Source: JBMNCQ01 sp049366715
GTDB taxonomy: Bacteria > Bacillota > Peptococcia > Peptococcales > BICA1-8
Assembly (NCBI GenBank): GCA_049366715.1
Contig: JBMNCQ010000092.1
Span: forward strand, 1-22,044
Length of the DNA stretch: 22,044 nucleotides
Reading direction: 5' to 3'
The notes below the pieces were generated by a model. The model worked only from the letters and a program-made list of their open reading frames with translations. It did not search any database and was not told the origin of the DNA. Each line of letters opens with the position of its first letter. The first letter of the stretch is position 1. Of this stretch, positions 7,602 through 13,459 are shown piece by piece. Position numbers and translations under genes: made by a program.

Positions 7602-8177
7602 ATGAAAAGATCTAAAATAATCGGTATTTTGCTTGGTTCTGCTCTATTGATAACGGGGAGTGTTACTCCCCCTGAATTAGTTACCAAAAGTTATTTGGAT
7701 AATCTTCTCTATACAAAGCTGGGTCCTATTAATCAGCAGCTGACCGATATCGGGAGTCAGTTTAAGGTTATAGAGGCACAGCTGGCTGCGGTTAAGGCAA
7801 AATTGTCATTGCGGGTAGACGTCGTTATTGATAGCAGCACCGCCTATGTAGACGGACAGGCGCGAACCCTGGATGTGCCCCCGGCGATAGTAAACGGCAG
7901 GACATTTGTGCCGGTGAGGTTTATCGGAGAGGCTTTCGGGGCAGACTTTAGCTGGGATCAGAATTTACAAAAGGTTACGTATAGTATGGAAAATAATTAT
8001 ATCGAATTGTTTATCGGACATAACCAGGCTTATATTAACGGGACGGCCGTGCCCTTAGATGCTCCGCCGCTGATTTTAGAAAGCCGTACCCTGGTGCCTT
8101 TCCGCTTTATGGGTCAGTCAATCGGCGCCCGGGTAGAATGGAACGGAGATACCAGGACGGCGACAATTCTAAAGTGA
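7602..8177 (+). CDS. secreted stalk-domain (copper amine oxidase N-like) protein
   Basis: 191 aa from ATG 7602, chosen because GGAGG (7591-7595) lies 6 nt upstream; the frame is open further 5' without another good ribosome-binding site. Residues 1-20 are a signal peptide or membrane anchor (IIGILLGSALLITGSV). Residues about 28-70 are probably a helical or coiled-coil spacer. Residues 71-191 are one copper-amine-oxidase N-terminal-like 'stalk' domain, with the paired signatures GRTFVPVRFIGEAFGADFSW and SRTLVPFRFMGQSIGARVEW. No catalytic oxidase domain is present, so the name reflects fold only. The same domain closes the large paralogs at 13460-20669. Likely a cell-surface structural or wall-binding protein. 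Confidence 0.9.
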   Translation: MKRSKIIGILLGSALLITGSVTPPELVTKSYLDNLLYTKLGPINQQLTDIGSQFKVIEAQLAAVKAKLSLRVDVVIDSSTAYVDGQARTLDVPPAIVNGRTFVPVRFIGEAFGADFSWDQNLQKVTYSMENNYIELFIGHNQAYINGTAVPLDAPPLILESRTLVPFRFMGQSIGARVEWNGDTRTATILK

Positions 8178-8451
8178 GGGAATTAGAGTAATTGAGAATT
8201 GAGAATTGAGAATGAAAAGGACGAGGGGCACCGGTGCCGGTATGATCGGGCAGCATTTTTTATAAAAGCCGGTGAATTAGAACTACAAGGTAAAAATTAC
8301 ACTTGTTCCTATAATGCGTCGGTGCTACAATAATCCTTGCGTATTCTTTTTTATATTCTTATTGGGCAGGCAGGGAGCAGTCCCCGGCCCATGAGCTAAA
8401 CCATAGTGAATGGTTATCCGTTACCAGTCACAAAAAGAGGGTGCAAATTTA
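8178..8451. other. spacer with short repeats before the LCP genes
   Basis: Holds a (TTGAGAA)n-like tract at about 8191-8214 and a 12-bp palindrome GGCACCGGTGCC at 8227-8238. No T-rich terminator or clear promoter is seen. A CTATAAT at 8310-8316 is a possible -10 without a good partner. Confidence 0.4.
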
Positions 8452-9390
8452 GTGAAAAATAAAAAACTAACATATGCAATAGGGGCATTTGTTGTATTGG
8501 GGGTATTCGCGTTCTGGCTTTATCATTCCTATTTTACCCTGGATACAGATCCTCATGATGCTGATGCAGCGAGGCAGGAAGAAGAAAAAAATCAGGAAGA
8601 ACAAGAGAAAAATGAAATTGCCGATCAATTAGGCGAATATACCGTCTTGCTTTTAGGTGTTGATACGGAACAGGGATATAAGACCAGGACCGATACCATT
8701 ATTTTGGCTACTGTAGATACTAAAACCCGGAAAGCCCGCCTGGTATCAATTCCGAGGGATACCAGAGTGAAGATCAAAGGCGGCTGGGATAAAATAAATG
8801 CGGCTTATGTGTATGGCGGTATCGAACTGGCCCAGGAAACCGTCGAAGACTTTCTGGGTGTAAAAGTAGACCGCTATGCCATAGTTAACTTTAACAGCTT
8901 AATAGAAATTGTGGATGCCGTCGGGGGGATTGAACTAGACGTACCGATCCGCATGAAGTATTTGGCCGAAGGCATCGATTTATATCCGGGCGAACAGGTA
9001 CTTAACGGTGCCGATGCCCTGGCCTATTCCCGTTACCGCTATACCGATGAAGGGGACATCGGCAGGGCCAAAAGGCAGCAAGAGGTTATCAAGCTTCTTT
9101 CGGAAAAAATATTCAGCCTGGAGGGCCTGAAAAGCCTCCCTGAGCTTGTTAATTTAATGCAGGAAAACATTGAAACAGATATTCCGACCAGGGAAATATT
9201 TGCCCTGGCCAAGTTAGCCCCCGATATCATGAAAAATAATGTCGTTCAAGTCGTAGTTCCGGGCAAAAATGAGAAAATAGACGGGCTGTGGTACTGGGAA
9301 CCCAATCTGGCTAGGCTGGAAGAACAACTCCGCGCCTCCGCGGACGTACTCATGGGAAAATCAGTCGCGTCTGAAAATGCTGCCGGGTAA
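8452..9390 (+). CDS. LytR-CpsA-Psr (LCP) family transferase, first copy
   Basis: 312 aa from GTG 8452, preferred over an in-frame ATG at 8410 because AGAGGGTG (8436-8443) is well placed and the protein then begins with the usual short basic tail. Membrane segment about 7-25; Glu/Lys-rich linker 31-60; LCP domain 62-300. Signature residues are intact: Asp71 (LLLGVD), Asp81 (TRTDTI), Arg102-Asp-Thr-Arg105, the YSRYRY motif with Arg194 and Arg196, and GDIGRAKRQQ with Asp202, Arg205, Arg208. LCP enzymes transfer lipid-linked anionic polymers such as teichoic acid from undecaprenyl phosphate to peptidoglycan, outside the membrane. The gene is followed by a second LCP gene and a TagA-like gene, which fits that pathway. 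The actual polymer is unknown. Confidence 0.93.
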   Translation: MKNKKLTYAIGAFVVLGVFAFWLYHSYFTLDTDPHDADAARQEEEKNQEEQEKNEIADQLGEYTVLLLGVDTEQGYKTRTDTIILATVDTKTRKARLVSIPRDTRVKIKGGWDKINAAYVYGGIELAQETVEDFLGVKVDRYAIVNFNSLIEIVDAVGGIELDVPIRMKYLAEGIDLYPGEQVLNGADALAYSRYRYTDEGDIGRAKRQQEVIKLLSEKIFSLEGLKSLPELVNLMQENIETDIPTREIFALAKLAPDIMKNNVVQVVVPGKNEKIDGLWYWEPNLARLEEQLRASADVLMGKSVASENAAG

Positions 9391-9480
9391 ATCATATAAC
9401 GCTTGTGTCGGACACATAAGCTAGACCCAAGAGCAATCACCAGGTGTCCAAGCCAGACCAATAAGCAGATGGTGGGTACT

Positions 9481-9620
9481 ATGATTAAACGATTTGAAGA
9501 GCTCAGAGTTTGGCAGAAGGCGGTAAAAGACAGTACAAAAAGGAATTTGTCCGGTTTCTCTATATTGCAAAAGGTTCACTTAGTGAAGCCCGGTGTTACT
9601 TTTTGCCTTGTAACGATTAG
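9481..9620 (+). pseudogene. broken four-helix-bundle (23S rRNA IVS-type) protein gene
   Basis: ATG 9481 starts MIKRFEELRVWQKAVKD, the typical opening of the four-helix-bundle family first seen as proteins encoded in 23S rRNA intervening sequences. In another frame 9537-9620 reads KKEFVRFLYIAKGSLSEARCYFL and ends at TAG 9618-9620, matching the later part of the same family. About 50 residues of the middle are deleted and the frame is shifted, and the C-terminal helix is missing. It lies between the two LCP genes, so it is probably an insertion remnant and not part of the wall pathway. Confidence 0.75.
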
Positions 9621-9682
9621 TAATTGTCAGACGCACTAATCTGACCTCAAAGTATATATCAGCTGAAGGAGGTGCCCTGAGA

Positions 9683-10636
9683 GTGAGTGACCTAAGCCGC
9701 GTTAGCAGGCGTAAAGGCTCAAAACCCAATCCGCGGCCTAAGAAACGCCGGAGTCATGTTGTTTTGTATTTAATAGCGGCAGTATTTTTTGCTATGATAT
9801 TTTTTGGTTTTAAAATGGCCGATGCCATGTTTGCGCCTGTTACTAAGGCAAATACAGGTTTAAATGAAGTAGAAGATGCTTCTCCTGATCAAGAGAGCAG
9901 CGGACCCTATAATATTCTGATTATTGGTACTGACGAGAGGGACGACGAGCCCTCTCGCTCAGATACTTTAATATTGGCTACCCTTTTCCCGGAAGAAAAA
10001 CAGGTTAAGCTTCTTTTCATCCCCAGGGATACAAGGGTAAAAATTCCCGGGCGGAAGGACTATGATAAAATAACCCATGCCCATGCTTATGGCGGGGTTG
10101 ATCTTACCCGGCAGACAGTAGAAGACTATTTAGGCCTGGATGTGGATTATTACATAAAGGTGAATTTCCAGGGCTTTAAGAATATCATAGATATTCTGGG
10201 AGGGGTTACCCTCGACGTAGAAAAGCGGATGGATTATCCTGCCGAGGAGATTGACTTAGAGCCCGGTCTGCAAAAGCTGAACGGTCATGATGCCTTAGCT
10301 TACGTGCGCTTCCGCAGCGACGGCCTGGGGGATATCGGCCGGGTAGAAAGGCAGCAGAAGTTTTTAGCTGCCTTGACCGACCATCTCAAATCCTTTGCCA
10401 CATTACCCAAAGTTCCAAGTTTAATAAAAGAAGTGCATACCCACATAAAAACAAATCTGAATACGAAGGATATACTATATTTTGCCACTAAATTTATCAA
10501 TATTGATCATGAAAACATCCAAAGTATTATGGTCCCCGGACGTCCTGATACAATCGACGGTATAAGCTATTGGCTCACCGACATACCGGAACTGGATAAA
10601 ATACTGGATGATATGCAAAGTATCTCGGAGGAGTAA
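9683..10636 (+). CDS. LytR-CpsA-Psr (LCP) family transferase, second copy
   Basis: 317 aa, GTG start with AAGGAGGTG at 9666-9674. A very basic cytoplasmic tail (1-25) and membrane segment about 26-46 put the catalytic domain outside. The LCP domain (about 75-310) has every signature residue: Asp84 (IIGTDER), Asp94 (SRSDTL), Arg115-Asp-Thr-Arg118, YVRFR with Arg209 and Arg211, and GDIGRVERQQ with Asp217, Arg220, Arg223. It is clearly paralogous to the LCP gene upstream (shared IPRDTRVKI, AYGGV/VYGGI, LNG.DALAY). Expected role: joining a lipid-linked wall polymer to peptidoglycan. LCP enzymes often occur in several partly redundant copies. It is separated from the first copy by a 292-bp spacer holding a pseudogene, so co-transcription is possible but not shown. 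Confidence 0.94.
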   Translation: MSDLSRVSRRKGSKPNPRPKKRRSHVVLYLIAAVFFAMIFFGFKMADAMFAPVTKANTGLNEVEDASPDQESSGPYNILIIGTDERDDEPSRSDTLILATLFPEEKQVKLLFIPRDTRVKIPGRKDYDKITHAHAYGGVDLTRQTVEDYLGLDVDYYIKVNFQGFKNIIDILGGVTLDVEKRMDYPAEEIDLEPGLQKLNGHDALAYVRFRSDGLGDIGRVERQQKFLAALTDHLKSFATLPKVPSLIKEVHTHIKTNLNTKDILYFATKFINIDHENIQSIMVPGRPDTIDGISYWLTDIPELDKILDDMQSISEE

Positions 10637-10785
10637 TGTATGAGGTAAAGGTAAGCTTTGTCGTAATATTATAGGTCAGGTAGAGGTTGCTGCTTTAGCT
10701 TAACCTTTACCTGACTACGGTATGGCATATAAGTTTACCTTTATCTTCGCAAAAATCTTGATTTTTGCGATTGAGGTGATTTTTA
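10637..10785. repeat. 34-bp-family repeats forming strong hairpins
   Basis: Just after the second LCP gene, 10675-10688 and 10702-10715 form a 14-bp stem (13 Watson-Crick pairs and one G-U), built from one plus and one minus copy of TCAGGTARAGGTT. A second hairpin at 10748-10769 pairs CGCAAAAAT with ATTTTTGCG around CTTG. Neither has a T run directly after it, but together they may end transcription of the LCP gene. Confidence 0.65.
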
Positions 10786-11026
10786 TTGTATAAAACTTTT
10801 GAAGATATGCCGGTATGGCAAGAAGCATTTGAGTTGGCTAGATAAAATTAACTTCTATTATTTTGCCAGAGGTTCTTTATGTGAAACTAGAAGTCATTTG
10901 TTATTTGTTTTAAAAAGAGGATTTATTACTAATGATGATTATGTTGTTATGAAACAGCAAATTGATAAGATATATCATAATATAAATAGTATTATAAAAT
11001 CTCTCAAAACAAGGACTAGACTTTAA
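10786..11026 (+). pseudogene. second broken four-helix-bundle protein gene
   Basis: From TTG 10786 (GAGGTG at 10773-10778) the frame reads LYKTFEDMPVWQEAFELAR and stops at TAA 10843-10845. The later family part continues in another frame: NFYYFARGSLCETRSHLLF, then about 35 helical residues ending at 11026. As in the remnant at 9481, about 50 residues between helix 1 and the GSL-E motif are missing and the frame is shifted. A family member is normally near 115-120 aa. The two remnants differ in sequence, so they are separate copies and not a recent duplication. Confidence 0.7.
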
Positions 11027-11304
11027 TAAAGAATGGAATATTAAACCATTTTGAAAAAATTACTTCCTATTATATATAGCTTTAATACATACTGTTAGCA
11101 CCAGGTATTAAGTCAAGCCTTATATTTATTCGTAAATTATTGGTATAATAAGACAAGCGCTACATAAGTATTAATATATATTTATAATGGTTTTTAAATT
11201 TTCCTTTACCTGACGTGCAGAATCACATATAAGCTTATCTTTACCTTTACCTTGAAAAAGTATCAGGAATCTGAAACTTTTTCACAAGAGGAGCGTCTAA
11301 ATAT
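11027..11304. promoter_or_regulatory. upstream region of TagA-like gene
   Basis: TGGTATAAT at 11141-11149 is a good extended -10 element; no matching -35 is evident. It would give a leader of about 150 nt. That leader carries two minus-orientation 34-bp-family segments (about 11205-11258, CCTTTACCTGACGTGCAG and ATCTTTACCTTTACC). Confidence 0.4.
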
Positions 11305-12060
11305 ATGCAACGAGAAAGAATCTACATACTGGGTTCTTTGGTTGACAAAGTCGACACGAAAGATGCACTGAAAAAAATAGAGGAATTTGTAGAGGACGGT
11401 ACACCCCATCATGTGATTACCGCTAATGCGGAGATAATCTATGGGGGTTTTCGTGACAAAAAACTCAGCCGTACCCTGAATAAGGCGCATTTGGTAACTG
11501 CCGACGGCTCGGGTGTAGTATGGGCTTCCCGCAAGCTCAATACCCCTTTGGAGGAGCGGGTAACAGGAATCGGACTGCTCCATGCCGTTTGCGGCAAAGC
11601 CCAGCAGAACGGCTGGAAGGTGTACTTTTTAGGGGCTGCCCCCGGGGTGGCCCAGAAAGCGGTGCTTAAAATACTGGAAATGTACCCCGGCTGTCAAATA
11701 GCGGGTTATGAAAACGGCTATTTCTCACCGGAAACAGAAACAAAAGTGCTGGAAAATATAAAGAAAGCAAAACCGGATATCCTTTTTGTGGCTTTAGGAG
11801 CTCCCCGGCAGGAATTCTGGATCAGGGAACATCTTCAGGAACTGGAGGTCCCGGTCTGCATGGGTGTCGGCGGCAGTTTTGATGTCCTGGCCGGCAATGT
11901 TGAAAGGGCCCCGGAATGGATGCAGCAAAAAGGCCTGGAATGGCTCTTCAGACTTTACAAAGAGCCCCGGCGCTGGCGCAGAATGCTGGCTCTTCCCCGG
12001 TTTACCCTGGCAGTTCTGGGGCAGAAAGCCAAAGGAACTAAACACACATCGAGTAGCTAG
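11305..12060 (+). CDS. tagA: WecG/TagA/CpsF-family glycosyltransferase
   Basis: 251 aa, ATG with AAGAGGAGC at 11286-11294. It is a full-length GT26 enzyme with ITANAEII (Thr39, Asn41), TADGSGVVWASR (Asp67, the expected catalytic base), EERVTG (Arg85), GAPRQEFW (Gln169), and the C-terminal WLFRLYKEPRRWRRM tail that in TagA helps membrane binding and active-site completion. TagA/TarA transfers ManNAc from UDP-ManNAc to lipid-linked GlcNAc, the committed step of wall teichoic acid linkage-unit synthesis, at the inner membrane face. Other family members use other sugars, so the substrate here is inferred. Two LCP genes upstream, whose enzymes attach such polymers to the wall, support a wall-polymer role. 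No terminator follows; repeats begin 4 bp after the stop. Confidence 0.9.
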   Translation: MQRERIYILGSLVDKVDTKDALKKIEEFVEDGTPHHVITANAEIIYGGFRDKKLSRTLNKAHLVTADGSGVVWASRKLNTPLEERVTGIGLLHAVCGKAQQNGWKVYFLGAAPGVAQKAVLKILEMYPGCQIAGYENGYFSPETETKVLENIKKAKPDILFVALGAPRQEFWIREHLQELEVPVCMGVGGSFDVLAGNVERAPEWMQQKGLEWLFRLYKEPRRWRRMLALPRFTLAVLGQKAKGTKHTSSS

Positions 12061-12063
12061 CAG

Positions 12064-12180
12064 CGGGGAAAGGTAAACTTATGTGTTATGCTGCATGTCA
12101 GGCAAAGGAAGCTTATGTATTATGCTGCAAGTCAGGTAAAGGTGAGCTTATGTGTTATACTGTATATCAGGTAAAGGTTG
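12064..12180 (+). repeat. 34-bp tandem repeat block
   Basis: About 3.4 copies start at 12064, 12098, 12132 and 12167 (period 34-35). The core is TCAGGTAAAGGTGAGCTTAT followed by GTTAT.CTG. Related single or inverted copies lie at about 1207-1245, 1890-2005, 5469-5485, 10637-10745 and 11205-11258, always in spacers. Confidence 0.85.
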
Positions 12181-12219
12181 AAGTGCAAAGAGTTTCACGG
12201 TTTTCTTTACCTCTCCCGG

Positions 12220-12804
12220 TGTCATTGCGAGGAGGCACGACGAAGCAATCCCTCCCCGTGTCATTGCGGGGAGGTACGACGAAGCAATCCCTCCCCGGTG
12301 TCATTGCGGGGAGGCACGACGAAGCAATCCTTCCCCGGTGTCATTGCGGGGAGGCACGACGAAGCAATCCTTCCCCGGTGTCATTGNNNNNNNNNNNNNN
12401 NNNNNNNNNNNNNNNNNNNNNNNNNNNNNNNNNNNNNNNNNNNNNNNNNNNNNNNNNNNNNNNNNNNNNNNNNNNNNNNNNNNNNNCCCGGTGTCATTGC
12501 GGGGAGGCACGACGAAGCAATCCTTCCCCGGTGTCATTGCGAGGAGGTACGACGAAGCAATCCTTCCCCGGTGTCATTGCGAGGAGGCACGACGAAGTAA
12601 TCCTTCCCCGGTGTCATTGCGAGGAGGTACGACGAAGCAATCCTTCCCCGTGTCATTGCGAGGAGGTACGACGAAGCAATCCTTCCCCGGTGTCATTGCG
12701 AGGAGGCACGACGAAGTAATCCTTCCCCGGTGTCATTGCGAGGAGGTACGACGAAGCAATCCTTCCCCGTGTCATTGCGAGGAGGTACGACGAAGCAATC
12801 TCCG
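12220..12804. repeat. 40-bp tandem repeat array with assembly gap
   Basis: Thirteen visible copies of TGTCATTGCG..GAGG.ACGACGAAG with CAATCC start at 12220, 12259, 12299, 12339, 12379, then 12492, 12532, 12572, 12612, 12651, 12691, 12731 and 12770. Period is 40 bp, or 39 where CCCCGGT reads CCCCGT. The last copy ends CAATCTCCG like the last copies of the 41-bp and 38-bp arrays. Long open frames in all phases here are repeat artefacts. Confidence 0.95.
12387..12486. other. assembly gap (100 N)
   Basis: Exactly 100 N within the 40-bp array: a placeholder where the repeat could not be assembled. The true copy number is unknown. Confidence 0.99.
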
Positions 12805-12969
12805 TCTTTGTGTTTGTCCTGAGCATTGGTCGTACAGCAACGATATCATCGGTGGAACTAATTCTAAATTTTTTTTGCCGTAAAAAAGATATTTTTTGGA
12901 AACAGAAGAAGGAAATCTCATTTTTACATAGAATGAATATATAGCATAATTTGCCCCTATAGCAATGTA

Positions 12970-12997
12970 TTGACGAAATATTCAGGTGTGGTATAAT
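12970..12997 (+). promoter_or_regulatory. sigma-A-type promoter of paralog A
   Basis: TTGACG (12970-12975) and TATAAT (12992-12997) are 16 bp apart. Transcription would begin near 13004, giving a leader of about 455 nt before the TTG start at 13460. No other gene lies between. Confidence 0.65.
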
Positions 12998-13240
12998 GAC
13001 TATGTAATTTGGCTAACTTTACCTGTGTTGGGCAAAACTGCCTACCTGCTTGTTGTTGTAAGTTGTTACTTTGTGGAAAAAAATAATAAATTTTAGCAGG
13101 AAAAAGGTACAAGCACAGCGAAGTCATTAATTCAATCAAAATTTCTGCCCTTGTGCAGAGAGTCTTATAATTAGTGGCCTTGTAAAGTGACTTAAATACT
13201 GGTCACCGGTCACAGTCACTAGTCACTAACATTGTTAATT

Positions 13241-13459
13241 TTAGGTTAATTGCAATACTGACTTTATGAAAGGGGGGATTGGGCCACATAGCCTAACCAA
13301 GAGGAGTTACATAACTCTGTGAGACTTGCGGGGGATTTACAAAAAGCATACTGTGGGTTAATCCACGCTGTGTGCAACCCGAACCCTGTGCTGTGGAATT
13401 TATCCCGCAGCCAAAATTGGGTGACAAACACCCACAACATTTTAAGGAGGGAATTAACC
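13241..13459 (+). promoter_or_regulatory. structured 5' leader of paralog A
   Basis: Shares with the leader of paralog B the block TTAGGTTAATTGCAA (13241-13255) and a first hairpin (TTGGGC 13279-13284 with GCCTAA 13291-13296). It also shares a second hairpin with an ACAT loop (GAGTT 13304-13308 with AACTC 13313-13317) and GGGGATTTA (13331-13339). Downstream, TGCGGG (13327-13332) can pair with CCCGCA (13404-13409). A GGGTG/CACCC hairpin (13419-13423 with 13429-13433) stands just before the Shine-Dalgarno AAGGAGGG (13444-13451). It matches no riboswitch that I know. Confidence 0.6.

Noticed and set aside
9403..9480. Upstream extension of the first four-helix-bundle remnant
   Set aside because: Residues before MIKRFEELRVWQ have no family similarity, and the family normally begins at that methionine.
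5553..12804. CRISPR arrays
   Set aside because: The regular 38-41 bp periods come from repeats that adjoin directly, with no unique spacers, and no cas genes are nearby.
12081..12883. Several overlapping open frames through the 40-bp array, on both strands
   Set aside because: They follow the repeat period, cross the N gap, lack ribosome-binding sites and encode only repeated GGTTKQS/CHCGEARRSNP-type strings.
13319..13459. Longer N-terminus of paralog A starting at GTG 13319
   Set aside because: It would translate through the conserved leader hairpins. The TTG at 13460 has a strong Shine-Dalgarno and starts a proper signal peptide matching paralog B.
13261..13459. Cyclic-di-GMP (GEMM) or other known riboswitch in the leaders of A and B
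   Set aside because: The conserved GEMM core words are absent, and I could not match the leaders to any riboswitch consensus I know.
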